Shown piece after piece: positions 46,825 through 54,714 of a stretch of 64,000 nt of DNA. The translations under genes were made by a program, and so were the position numbers. The stretch spans positions 30,872-94,871 of the forward strand of contig JADKEV010000023.1 in assembly GCA_016717855.1 (NCBI GenBank). The letters run 5' to 3'. The stretch is from Betaproteobacteria bacterium (GTDB lineage Bacteria > Pseudomonadota > Gammaproteobacteria > Burkholderiales > Casimicrobiaceae). The notes below the pieces were generated by a model that was not told the DNA's origin, searched no databases, and saw only the letters and a program-made list of their open reading frames with translations. The first letter of the stretch is position 1; each line of letters begins with the position of its first letter.

Positions 46825-48456
46825 ATGCCTGCGGTCAATCTCAAGCTCAAGGTCGGCCTGTACCTGGTCATCGCCCTTTCCGCGGCGATGGCCTTGTTCA
46901 CCTTCCTCGTCGTCAAGCACCAGATGGAAGAGCTGCAAAACGAGATCTCCCGGCACGTGGTGCAGATCTCCGATGTGATCGTCAAGAGCACCCGCTACGC
47001 GATGCTGCAGAACAATCGCGACATCGCGGGCAAGATCATCGAAGACATCGGGAAGCAGAAGGGCATCGAGCGCGTCAGGGTCCTCAACAAGGACGGCACG
47101 ATCATCCATTCGAACCGCCCGTCCGAGGTCGGCTATTCGGTCGAGCAGCAGGCGCCGCCCTGCGTGAATTGCCACCAGACCATCAAGCCCCTGCAGCAGG
47201 TGCCCGACGACAAGCGGTGGCGCATCTACGATTCAGGCGGCGGGCCGCGGCTGCTGGGCTCCATGCAGGCGATACGCAACGAGCCGTCCTGCTCGAACGC
47301 CTCATGCCATGAGCACTCCCCGACCCAGACTGTCCTGGGCATCGTCGACATCGCCTACTCGCTCGAGGACATCGACCAGCGCAGGAACGTCCACGTCGCC
47401 TACCTGATCGGCATCGCGCTGGGCTTCGTGGTCCTGCTCTCGCTCAGCGTCGGCGCCCTGCTGCAGCGCCTGATCTACCTGCCGCTGAAGGATCTCGAGT
47501 CCGGCGCCGAGCGGGTGGCCGCCGGCAATCTCGATCACGCGATCCCGGTCCGCAACGAGGACGAGTTCGGGCGTGTGGCGGCCTCGTTCAACCAGATGAC
47601 GCTGGAACTCAGGAAGTCCATGTCGGAATTGCAGGAACTGGTGCAGAACCTGGAGTCGCAGATCGAGAAAAGGACCCAGGAACTGCTGGTCGCCGAAGCC
47701 GAGGTGGCGCAGGGAGAGAAGCTGGCGTCGGTGGGGCTGCTGGCGTCGGGCATCGCGCATGAACTGAACAACCCGCTGACCGGGGTGCTCACTTTCACTT
47801 CGCTCCTGCGCAAGAAGATGGAGGAAGGCAGCCCGGACGCGGAAGACCTGGACTTGGTGATCCGCGAGACCAAGCGTTGCGCCAGCATCATCCGGCGACT
47901 GCTGGATTTCGCGCGCGAGAAGGTGCCGGTCAAAGGCTATTTCAACCTCAACCGGCTGATCGAGGACACGCTGCGCCTCATCGAGCGGCCGGCGTCGCTC
48001 AAGGACATCGAGGTTGCGACGGACCTCGACCCCGGCCTGCCGGAAGTCTGGGGCGACGCCGACCTGATCAAGCAGGTCATCCTGAACATCGTGGTCAACG
48101 CCGAGCAGGCGATCGACGGCCGCGGACGGATATTGGTCCAGAGCCGGCTGCAGGCCAGAAACCCCGCCAGGCCGGGCGGCGAATCGTCAAATATGGTCGA
48201 GATCGCGATAAGCGACACCGGCTGCGGAATACCGGAGGCCAACCTGCAGCGTATCTTCGATCCGTTCTTCACTTCGAAGGAAGTGGGCAAGGGAACCGGG
48301 CTGGGGCTGTCCGTCAGCTATGGCATTATCAAGGCCCATGGCGGCGGGATCAAGGTCGAAAGCGTCGTTGGCGCGGGCAGCACCTTCCGGATCCAGCTTC
48401 CGGTCGCGTCCCCTTTCGACGAGTCCCAACGCAACACTGGTGAGAGCGCCCAATGA
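46825..48456 (+). CDS. Sensor histidine kinase with periplasmic c-haem motifs
   Basis: 543 residues. Transmembrane helix 11-30, periplasmic domain 31-190, second helix 191-214, HAMP about 211-263, coiled coil, dimerisation domain with phospho-acceptor His312 in SGIAHELNNPL, and an ATPase domain with NIVVNAEQAI, DTGCGIP and GKGTGLGLS. The periplasmic part carries CVNCH (113-117) and C156-SNAS-C161-H162, a CX4CH site, so it may bind two c-type haems. That would let it sense redox state or a gas. It overlaps its regulator gene by ATGA. Confidence 0.88.
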   Translation: MPAVNLKLKVGLYLVIALSAAMALFTFLVVKHQMEELQNEISRHVVQISDVIVKSTRYAMLQNNRDIAGKIIEDIGKQKGIERVRVLNKDGTIIHSNRPSEVGYSVEQQAPPCVNCHQTIKPLQQVPDDKRWRIYDSGGGPRLLGSMQAIRNEPSCSNASCHEHSPTQTVLGIVDIAYSLEDIDQRRNVHVAYLIGIALGFVVLLSLSVGALLQRLIYLPLKDLESGAERVAAGNLDHAIPVRNEDEFGRVAASFNQMTLELRKSMSELQELVQNLESQIEKRTQELLVAEAEVAQGEKLASVGLLASGIAHELNNPLTGVLTFTSLLRKKMEEGSPDAEDLDLVIRETKRCASIIRRLLDFAREKVPVKGYFNLNRLIEDTLRLIERPASLKDIEVATDLDPGLPEVWGDADLIKQVILNIVVNAEQAIDGRGRILVQSRLQARNPARPGGESSNMVEIAISDTGCGIPEANLQRIFDPFFTSKEVGKGTGLGLSVSYGIIKAHGGGIKVESVVGAGSTFRIQLPVASPFDESQRNTGESAQ

Positions 48457-49877
48457 GCACGAGAATACTGATCGTCGACGACGAGGAAATCGTCGTCCGG
48501 AGCTGCCGGCGGATCCTCGACGACAGCGACTACGTGGTCGAGTCCGTGCAGGACGGCTGGGAAGCCCTGCGCAAGGTTGACGAGACCGAATACGACATCA
48601 TCGTGCTCGACATCATGATGCCCAAGATCGACGGCCTCGAGGTATTGCAGCACGTCAAGGAGAGGTATCCGGATGTCGACGTGATCATGATGACCGGGCT
48701 GTCGCAGATCCAGACGGCGGTGAAGGCGATGAAGCTCGGCGCCTTCGACTACCTGTCCAAGCCCTTCGATCCGGACGAGCTCAAGCACGTGGTCGAGCGC
48801 GCGATCGAGCGGCGGCGGCTGCTGCAGGAGAACCGCAACCTCAAGAGCGAAGTCAGCTCGAAGTACCGTTTCGAGAACATCATCGGCTCCAGCCCGGCGA
48901 TGCAGGCGGTGTACGCGCTGATCGCCAAGTGCGCGCCCACGAACAGCACCGTCCTGATCACCGGCGAGAGCGGCACCGGCAAGGAGATGATCGCCCGCGC
49001 CATCCACTACAACAGCCTGCGCAAGGACCAGCCCTTCGTCACCGTCGACTGCAACACGCTGGGCGAGACCCTGCTGGAGAGCGAGCTCTTCGGCCACGTC
49101 AAGGGCGCCTTCACCGGCGCGGTGGCCAACAAGCGCGGGATGTTCGAAGTCGCCAACAACGGCACGCTCTTCCTCGACGAATTCGGCAACATCCCGCTCG
49201 CGACGCAAGCCAAGCTGCTGCGGGTCATACAGGAGCGCGAATTCCGGGCGGTGGGCAGCACCACGGTCCAGAAAACGAACGTGCGGCTGCTCGCCGCCAC
49301 CAACAAGGACCTGAAGGCGCTGGTCGCCCAGGGCGCGTTCCGCGAGGACCTCTTCTACCGGATCAACGTCTTTCCCATCCGCTCGCCGGCGCTTCGCGAG
49401 CGCCGCGACGACATCCCCGCGCTGGTCTTCCACTTCCTGAAGATGTTCAGCACCGAACTCGAAAAGCCGGTGCCCGAAGTCTCCGAGGGAGCGATGAGCC
49501 TGCTGGTCAACCATGCCTGGCCGGGCAACGTGCGCGAGCTGGAAAACACCATCCACCGGGCGGTGATACTCGCCTCCGACAACGTCATCCGCCAGGCACA
49601 TCTGTCGAACATCGTCGACAACGCGCCGCGGCAGGATCTCGAAGTGCCACGGACCAGCGAGGACCTGAAGCGGGTCAAGAAGATCGCGCGCGAGAAGTCC
49701 GTGGAGGAAATCGAGAAGCTGTTCATCCAGGAGACGCTCAAGCGCAATGCGTCGAACGTCACCCGGAGCGCCGAGGAGACCGGGATGCAACGCGCGAACT
49801 TCCAGGCGCTGATGAAGAAGTACAACATCCGGGTCCGCGACACCGACTACGATCCCGGCGACTCCGGCTCAGGTTGA
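48453..49877 (+). CDS. NtrC-family sigma-54-dependent response regulator
   Basis: 474 residues. Receiver domain (1-120) with phospho-acceptor Asp53 and LSKPFDP. AAA+ domain with GESGTGKE (Walker A), the sigma-54-contacting GAFTGA, FLDEFGNIPLATQAKLLR (Walker B) and the PWPGN-type motif AWPGNVRELEN. The C-terminal Fis-like helix-turn-helix lies about 425-455 (NASNVTRSAEETGMQRANFQ). The paired kinase is immediately upstream. It is the natural activator for the two sigma-54 promoters at 52814 and 54394. Confidence 0.93.
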   Translation: MSTRILIVDDEEIVVRSCRRILDDSDYVVESVQDGWEALRKVDETEYDIIVLDIMMPKIDGLEVLQHVKERYPDVDVIMMTGLSQIQTAVKAMKLGAFDYLSKPFDPDELKHVVERAIERRRLLQENRNLKSEVSSKYRFENIIGSSPAMQAVYALIAKCAPTNSTVLITGESGTGKEMIARAIHYNSLRKDQPFVTVDCNTLGETLLESELFGHVKGAFTGAVANKRGMFEVANNGTLFLDEFGNIPLATQAKLLRVIQEREFRAVGSTTVQKTNVRLLAATNKDLKALVAQGAFREDLFYRINVFPIRSPALRERRDDIPALVFHFLKMFSTELEKPVPEVSEGAMSLLVNHAWPGNVRELENTIHRAVILASDNVIRQAHLSNIVDNAPRQDLEVPRTSEDLKRVKKIAREKSVEEIEKLFIQETLKRNASNVTRSAEETGMQRANFQALMKKYNIRVRDTDYDPGDSGSG

Positions 49878-49920
49878 GCCGCCCCGCCACGTGGTGGCCG
49901 CCGCGGGCCGCGGGCCTTGC

Positions 49921-50565
49921 TCAGGCAGCGGCGTCCTTCTCCGGCTCGCCTTCGACTTCCTCATACCCGGTGATCATCGCCTCGAAATGCGCCGCCGGCG
50001 TGTGGCCGAGGCTGCCCAGGTAGATGTGGACGATGAGGAATCCGCTGAAGAAGATGAACAGCAGCACGTGGATGGTGTCGACGACGCGCACGCCGCCCAG
50101 CATTTCCACCATGCCCGAGAAGCGGCCGACGTCCCACAGCAGGATGCCCGTGTAGAACTGGATCGGCACCAGCAGCACCATGATGATCTGGTACATCATG
50201 CTCTGCATCGGATTGAACTTGCGGTAGGCGCTCACCTGGTGCGGATTGGGGTCGCCCCGGAAGATTCCATACCCGTAGAACTGCATCTGCCGCATCGTGG
50301 CCCGGAAGGACGTCATCGGGCTCAACTCCGGGTGATAGACCTTGATCTTGTCCGAGAACAGGTAGAAGAGCAGCCACACGAAGAAGTTGGCGATCATCGC
50401 GAAGCCGATCCAGTTGTGCCAGACCACGGCCGTCCGGAACGACATGATGTCGATCAACCCGACGTAGCGGATCTGCACGCCGGTGACTATCAGGAGGACG
50501 AACCCGATGGCATTGATCCAGTGCCAAAGCCTGACCGGTAGCGGGTGTATGTACAGCTTGTGCAT
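49921..50565 (-). CDS. Cytochrome b561-type membrane subunit
   Basis: 214 residues with four helices and the family's haem-ligand pattern: HPLPVRLWHWINAIGFVLLI, WHNWIGFAMIANFF and HVLLFIFFSGFLIVHIYLG. It resembles the gamma subunits of formate dehydrogenase, thiosulfate reductase and NiFe hydrogenase, which pass electrons between quinone and a c-type or iron-sulfur partner. It starts 12 bp after the nine-haem cytochrome stop on the same strand, so the two likely form one electron-transfer complex. Confidence 0.85.
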   Translation of the reverse strand: MHKLYIHPLPVRLWHWINAIGFVLLIVTGVQIRYVGLIDIMSFRTAVVWHNWIGFAMIANFFVWLLFYLFSDKIKVYHPELSPMTSFRATMRQMQFYGYGIFRGDPNPHQVSAYRKFNPMQSMMYQIIMVLLVPIQFYTGILLWDVGRFSGMVEMLGGVRVVDTIHVLLFIFFSGFLIVHIYLGSLGHTPAAHFEAMITGYEEVEGEPEKDAAA

Positions 50566-50577
50566 GGCGCTCTCCTG

Positions 50578-51981
50578 CTAGCGTGAGGCATCGTCGCTGG
50601 CGCGGCGATCACCGGGGGAATCGGGGCCCGCGGATGCGGACGCCGCGGCGCGCCTCTCGGCTTCGACCTTCGCGCGCACTCTCCGGAACATCCATTTGAC
50701 GGTCATGTGCACCAGCGGCACGCTGATGCTGCCGACCAGGACCAGGACCAGCAGATAGTCGAGGAGCTTGATCCGGGTGGCGCCGATGGCGTAGAACCCG
50801 CGCACCGAGCCCATCGACGTGAGCGAGCTCAGGACGTCCTTCTGGACCCCGTGGCGCAGCGGCCTGCCGTCCGGGCCGGCGATGGTCAGGCTCACGCTCT
50901 GGAACGCTGCCGCACCCGCCTGGTGGCAGGTCTTGCAGTCCTTGATCGCCTTGGACTTCTCGCTCAGCTGGTGCGCCTCGGCGCCGGAACGCACTTCCAG
51001 CCGCCCGCGCAACGTGGTCTTGTTGTCGACGCCGTCCTGGTTGAACTCCTTCAGCATGCTCCACAAGGCCCGTTCGTCGAGGCCGACGTTCTTCGTGTCG
51101 GCGGCCTGCGCCAGCCGTTCGAACTGCGGCACGCCGGACTTTTCCGACACCTGCTGCCCGGCCTTGCCGTCGTAGAGCCTGAGGTTGACCCGGCGGTGCG
51201 CGGTCGGCGCGTGGCACGCCGGGCACGAGATCGCCGCGAAGTGCCGCTCGGTGTTGGGCAGCCAGTCCTTGTGCTCGGCGACCGCGTCCTTGTGGCAGGC
51301 GATGCAGGCATCCTTGACGCCGTCGCCCAGCGACGCGGCCTTCACGTCGTGGGCCTTGTGGCAATCCGAACAGAGGGGCGCGATCTTGCCCTTGGCCGCG
51401 CGCTCCAGCCCGTGCACATCGCCGGAATAGGCCTTGAAGATGTCTTCGTGGCAGCTCGCGCAGGGGGTTTCCGCGATCGGCGTGACGAGCTTCACCGACT
51501 TGACCGTATGCGGGTTGTGGCAATTGGAACACAGCGGCGCCTTGTCGCTGCCTTCCTTGATCATCGTCGCATGGACGCTGTCCTGGTACTGGGTGGCGGG
51601 CTTCTTGTGGCAGGTCAGGCAGGAGTCCTTCATGCCCAGCGAGTATTCGCGCTTGCTCTTGATGACAGCCTTGGTCTTGCCGTGCGTCTTGGCGTCAATG
51701 CTGTCGTGGCAGTCTTCGCAGCTGGTCTCGTTGTGCCGGGACTCGAGGTACGCCTTGGTCGAGATGTGCAAGGACAGGACCTCGCCGTTCTCGAGCTTCT
51801 TCGCCTCGCCCTCCTTGTCGTGGCACTTCAGGCAGGCCGCGTCTTCCTTGGACAGTTCGACATCCGCGGCACGGGCGATCGTCAGGGGAGCGGCAAGGCC
51901 GAGCGCGAGGATGCCCGCCAGGAGACCGCGCCATTTTCTTCGCGACATGTTCATGCTGCCCAGTGCAAGGAGATTCTTCAT
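50578..51981 (-). CDS. Nine-haem c-type cytochrome, membrane anchored
   Basis: 467 residues from ATG at 51981 (GGAAGAGAAAAG upstream). Signal peptide to about ARAAD, then nine CxxCH sites in order: CLKCH, CEDCH, CLTCH, CSNCH, CASCH, CSDCH, CIACH, CPACH, CKTCH. The last is separated from the others by a roughly 95-residue stretch. A C-terminal helix (LLDYLLVLVLVGSISVPLVH) anchors it with a basic cytoplasmic tail. No catalytic CXXCK site. It probably exchanges electrons with the b-type subunit encoded next. Confidence 0.88.
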   Translation of the reverse strand: MKNLLALGSMNMSRRKWRGLLAGILALGLAAPLTIARAADVELSKEDAACLKCHDKEGEAKKLENGEVLSLHISTKAYLESRHNETSCEDCHDSIDAKTHGKTKAVIKSKREYSLGMKDSCLTCHKKPATQYQDSVHATMIKEGSDKAPLCSNCHNPHTVKSVKLVTPIAETPCASCHEDIFKAYSGDVHGLERAAKGKIAPLCSDCHKAHDVKAASLGDGVKDACIACHKDAVAEHKDWLPNTERHFAAISCPACHAPTAHRRVNLRLYDGKAGQQVSEKSGVPQFERLAQAADTKNVGLDERALWSMLKEFNQDGVDNKTTLRGRLEVRSGAEAHQLSEKSKAIKDCKTCHQAGAAAFQSVSLTIAGPDGRPLRHGVQKDVLSSLTSMGSVRGFYAIGATRIKLLDYLLVLVLVGSISVPLVHMTVKWMFRRVRAKVEAERRAAASASAGPDSPGDRRASDDASR

Positions 51982-52076
51982 TGTCTTTTCTCTTCCTGTG
52001 GAGCGGGAGGTTGTCGTCGCCAGCGCTGGTGCGATCACCCCGGCACGGATAGTGGCACTGTCCCGGACTCTGCGTC

Positions 52077-52090
52077 TTGATTTAGAGCAA
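52077..52090 (-). promoter_or_regulatory. FNR/Crp-type box before the nine-haem cytochrome
   Basis: Read on the minus strand, TTGCTCTAAATCAA matches TTGAT-N4-ATCAA at nine of ten fixed positions, 96 bp before the start codon at 51981. It mirrors the box before the monohaem cytochrome gene. Confidence 0.45.
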
Positions 52091-52155
52091 ACCCGCCGGA
52101 GATGGGCGGGTTTGGCCGAAGTCCCCGGCGGGTTGCCTTGCCTGCCGCCAAAATG

Positions 52156-52184
52156 CCATCAGGGGAGTTCGCCTCCCCTGATGG
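52156..52184 (-). terminator. Terminator after the PFIG membrane protein gene
   Basis: CCATCAGGGGAG / CTCCCCTGATGG, a perfect 12-bp stem with a 5-base loop, followed on the minus strand by GCATTTTGG. A near-identical hairpin follows the receiver-PFIG gene at 53035. Confidence 0.7.
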
Positions 52185-52242
52185 TGTCCGCCTCGAGCCG
52201 GCGGGGCCTTGCACCGCGCGTTGCGCGGCTGCGATCCCCCGG

Positions 52243-52686
52243 TCAGACGCCCGCGGGCTTGTTGACCACCGCCCTGACCGCGGTCACGATCAGCATCCCC
52301 ATGCCGATGAAGGGAAACAGCACGATGTAGCCGAGGCCGATGAAGGGGGCGGCGAGGAAGAGGCCGAGGTTCTTCGCGAAGGTCAGCGCCTTGCGCGCCA
52401 CCGCCACTTTCGCCAGCGCCCTGGCCGCCATCGTCACGAGCATTCCGAGGCCGATGAACGGGAAGAGGAGGAACCAGCCGAGGCCGATGAAGGGCGCCGC
52501 TGCAAGCAGCGCGATTTGCTTGAGGCCGTTTTCATGTTCCACAGCCACTGTCGCCGCGGCGACTGGCATTGCCTCCGGGTTCACCGTCGCGAGCACCGGG
52601 TAGCCTTCGTATGCGGTCAGGCGAGTGACGTTCGCGGCGACTGTGAGTTCGTTGGTGACTGTCAGGTTTTTGCGGAGGGCGCTCAT
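52243..52686 (-). CDS. Small membrane protein with four PFIG motifs
   Basis: 147 residues, family not recognised. After a soluble N-terminus (1-55) there are two hydrophobic hairpin-like segments, each with paired motifs: AAPFIGLG and FPFIGLGM at 63-82, and AAPFIGLG and FPFIGMGM at 112-131. Basic residues between the hairpins suggest re-entrant or short helical hairpins on the cytoplasmic face. The same double unit forms the C-terminus of the neighbouring response regulator, and both proteins begin MSALR. Expressed from a sigma-54 promoter. Confidence 0.75.
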   Translation of the reverse strand: MSALRKNLTVTNELTVAANVTRLTAYEGYPVLATVNPEAMPVAAATVAVEHENGLKQIALLAAAPFIGLGWFLLFPFIGLGMLVTMAARALAKVAVARKALTFAKNLGLFLAAPFIGLGYIVLFPFIGMGMLIVTAVRAVVNKPAGV

Positions 52687-52813
52687 GATGTTTCCTTTCT
52701 TTCTTGCGGCCTGTCCGGCGGGTTTGCCGGCTCGGCCCTGATCCTGATTCCCTGGTCTCCTGACTGCTCCCAGAAGCCTGGGTCCCTTTGTTTCTGCTGC
52801 TTGACTTTACCTA

Positions 52814-52829
52814 TGCAAGCCCTGTGCCA
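52814..52829 (-). promoter_or_regulatory. Sigma-54 promoter of the PFIG membrane protein gene
   Basis: Minus strand TGGCACAGGGCTTGCA fits the -24/-12 consensus (TGGCAC-N5-TTGCA) exactly. It lies about 128 bp before the ATG at 52686, leaving a leader of roughly 115 nt. The rest of the 52687-53034 gap contains the two upstream sites listed below and nothing else recognised. Confidence 0.85.
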
Positions 52830-52926
52830 AGGTGGGACTTATCTTGTTATTCGCATTTATTTCAATGGCTTGCGTCGTTTTCGCAGCTTCCGTAGCGGGG
52901 CTGGAAAGGCCCTGCGGCGTGGCAAA

Positions 52927-52943
52927 GTACAATTTTTGTGTAC
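52927..52943. promoter_or_regulatory. Upstream activator site A1
   Basis: GTACA-N7-TGTAC, a perfect inverted repeat around a T-run, centred 106 bp upstream of the -24 element. Placement suits an NtrC-type enhancer. Confidence 0.6.
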
Positions 52944-53006
52944 ATGAACGCTGAGGAAACATCCTAATCGCCTTCGAAATCAACTGGTTACGTACTGTTC
53001 GCGCGG

Positions 53007-53023
53007 CGATCTTTTTCTTGTAC
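53007..53023. promoter_or_regulatory. Upstream activator site A2
   Basis: CTTTTTCTTGTACACC, a half-conserved site centred about 186 bp upstream of the -24 element. It shares TGTACACC and the T-run with site B2 at 54587. Confidence 0.5.
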
Positions 53024-53034
53024 ACCCCAAAATG

Positions 53035-53061
53035 CATCAGGGGAGCGATGCTCCCCTGATG
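53035..53061 (-). terminator. Terminator after the receiver-PFIG gene
   Basis: CATCAGGGGAGC / GCTCCCCTGATG with a 3-base loop, followed on the minus strand by CATTTTGG. The stem is nearly the same sequence as the terminator at 52156. Confidence 0.7.
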
Positions 53062-53109
53062 TGGTCCGCCAGGCTGCCGGCGGGTTGCTTGCCGCGCCGT
53101 GCGCGGCTC

Positions 53110-53853
53110 TCAGTCAACGGTCATTCCGCCGCCTTTCTTTTCGCGCAGCGCCTTGTAGCCAGTCCGCGCCAGGATCGCCATGCCGATGAAGGGGAACAGG
53201 AGGACGTAGGCGAGGCCGATGAAGGGCGCGGCGAGGAACAGGCCGACGTTCTTCAGAAAGGTCAGCGGCTTGCGCAGCACGGGGAGTTTCAGCAAACCCT
53301 TGACCGCCATCGTCGCCAGCATTCCCAGGCCGATGAACGGGAGGAACAGGAAGTACGCGAGGCCGATGAAGGGCGCCGCCACCAGCAGTGCGATCTTCTT
53401 CAGCGCGCTTTCCTCTTCGACCGGCGCCACTGCCTCTGCTGCGACCGTCGTTGGCGCAGCCGGCAGCGCCACTGCGACCGGCGCCGGGGCGAGCAACGCG
53501 TCCGCCGCGCTGCCTTCGATCATCTCGGGCGACAGGGGCTTGTGCAGGAAGGCCGACACGCCGGCCGCCTTCGCGCGTTGCTCCTGCGCCGTCGTGCCGT
53601 AGCCGGTGACGATGACCACCGGCGTCCAGGGCTGCGCCGCTTTCACGCGCTCGGCGAGTTCCAGGCCGTCCATGCCCGGCATCTTGATGTCGGTGTAGAT
53701 CACGTCGTACTTGCTGTCCCGCATCTTTGCCAGGGCTTCCTGCGCGTTCGCCGCGGTGATCACCGCATAGCCCTTGCCCGACAGCACGCGGCTGAAACTC
53801 TTGCCGACCACCGGGTCATCATCGACAACCAGAATTCTACGAAGTGCGCTCAT
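53110..53853 (-). CDS. Response regulator receiver fused to a PFIG membrane domain
   Basis: 247 residues from ATG at 53853 (AAGGAAGC upstream). Receiver domain 1-120 with acidic pair DDD, phospho-acceptor Asp55, Thr83 and Lys105, all intact. A Pro/Ala/Val-rich linker (121-148) leads to a hydrophobic domain (150-232) with four PFIG motifs at 161, 172, 210 and 221. Spacing is the same as in the 147-residue protein next door (11, 38 and 11 residues between motifs). No DNA-binding or enzymatic output domain. This is a membrane-tethered receiver, an unusual architecture. Confidence 0.82.
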   Translation of the reverse strand: MSALRRILVVDDDPVVGKSFSRVLSGKGYAVITAANAQEALAKMRDSKYDVIYTDIKMPGMDGLELAERVKAAQPWTPVVIVTGYGTTAQEQRAKAAGVSAFLHKPLSPEMIEGSAADALLAPAPVAVALPAAPTTVAAEAVAPVEEESALKKIALLVAAPFIGLAYFLFLPFIGLGMLATMAVKGLLKLPVLRKPLTFLKNVGLFLAAPFIGLAYVLLFPFIGMAILARTGYKALREKKGGGMTVD

Positions 53854-53934
53854 GATGCTTCCTTTCCAAGTTGGCCGGGTCGGCGGATTCGCCAATTGCC
53901 AGCCCTGTTGCAATGAGATGACCGTATTGCCTGT

Positions 53935-54354
53935 TCAGTGCATCGCCGCGGGCCGGGCCCGCGGTTCGCGGCGCAGCGCCCACCGCTTGTGCAGCAGCGC
54001 GCCGTTGGCCGCGTCGATGATTTCGTCGGGACCGACCGGCTTGGCGAGATAGTCGTAGGCGCCCAGCGTCACGGCTTCCTTGGCCGCTTCGATCTTCGGA
54101 TACCCGGTGATGACGATCACTTCGCTCTCGGGCCATTTTTCCTTGATGGTCTTGAGTACCGTCATGCCGTCCATGCCGGGCATGCGCACGTCGAGCAGCA
54201 CGACATCGAACGGTTCCCGCCCCATCAGCGCCAATGCCTCCTGGCCATTGCCCACGACTTCGACGTTGCAGTGCTTGCCCGCCAAGGTCCTGACGAGGCA
54301 GAGGCGGACGATCTCTTCGTCGTCCACGATGAGGATTCTTGTTTTCTCGGACAT
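53935..54354 (-). CDS. Stand-alone receiver-domain response regulator
   Basis: 139 residues from ATG at 54354, preceded by AGAGGTGAT. A complete CheY-like domain: ILIVDDEEIV, phospho-acceptor Asp in VVLLDVRMPGMDG, TGYPKIEAAKEA and LAKPVGPDEI. A short basic tail (KRWALRREPRARPAAMH) follows, without an output domain. First gene after the sigma-54 promoter at 54394 and 81 bp before the receiver-PFIG gene; likely one operon. It may relay phosphate among these proteins or compete for the kinase. Confidence 0.88.
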   Translation of the reverse strand: MSEKTRILIVDDEEIVRLCLVRTLAGKHCNVEVVGNGQEALALMGREPFDVVLLDVRMPGMDGMTVLKTIKEKWPESEVIVITGYPKIEAAKEAVTLGAYDYLAKPVGPDEIIDAANGALLHKRWALRREPRARPAAMH

Positions 54355-54393
54355 TTGGATCACCTCTGATTTGGTAGTGCTCGCCTTGTCCGT

Positions 54394-54409
54394 TGCAAGC
54401 ACCGTGCCA
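54394..54409 (-). promoter_or_regulatory. Sigma-54 promoter of the receiver operon
   Basis: Minus strand TGGCACGGTGCTTGCA matches the -24/-12 consensus perfectly, 40 bp before the start codon at 54354. Its two upstream sites are spaced as at the 52814 promoter. The remaining part of the 54355-54714 gap shows nothing else. Confidence 0.88.
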
Positions 54410-54507
54410 CGTTTTGAGATCGGCGAATGTTCGATGCGCTATCAACCACTTAGGCGTGTCACCGGTGAGTTCGACGTTGCGCCCTGTGTGGTTTTCCGGG
54501 CGCCCAA

Positions 54508-54524
54508 GTACATTTTTCTTATGC
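54508..54524. promoter_or_regulatory. Upstream activator site B1
   Basis: GTACATTTTTCTTATGCACA, an imperfect version of site A1 (GTACA and T-run conserved), centred about 107 bp upstream of the -24 element. Confidence 0.5.
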
Positions 54525-54586
54525 ACATCCGTAGCCCGCAAGCGAACAACGCACGCGTAATCAAAGACATGGAGTGGTCAGGCGGG

Positions 54587-54603
54587 AGTTCTTTATTCTG
54601 TAC
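54587..54603. promoter_or_regulatory. Upstream activator site B2
   Basis: AGTTCTTTATTCTGTACACC, about 15 of 20 positions shared with site A2, centred about 186 bp upstream of the -24 element. Confidence 0.5.
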
Positions 54604-54714
54604 ACCTGAGAGGCAAGTCAGTTGCCTGGCGCCGGCATTCCACCGACGAGGCACCGGGGCGCCCAAAGCTGGTCGTCAGGGACGACCGGCCCGAACGTTG
54701 TTGCCGTCCCGTGC

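Noticed and set aside
51982..52140. Third sigma-54 promoter before the nine-haem cytochrome
   Set aside because: TGGCAC occurs but only on the plus strand and without TTGC at the right spacing; no minus-strand match.
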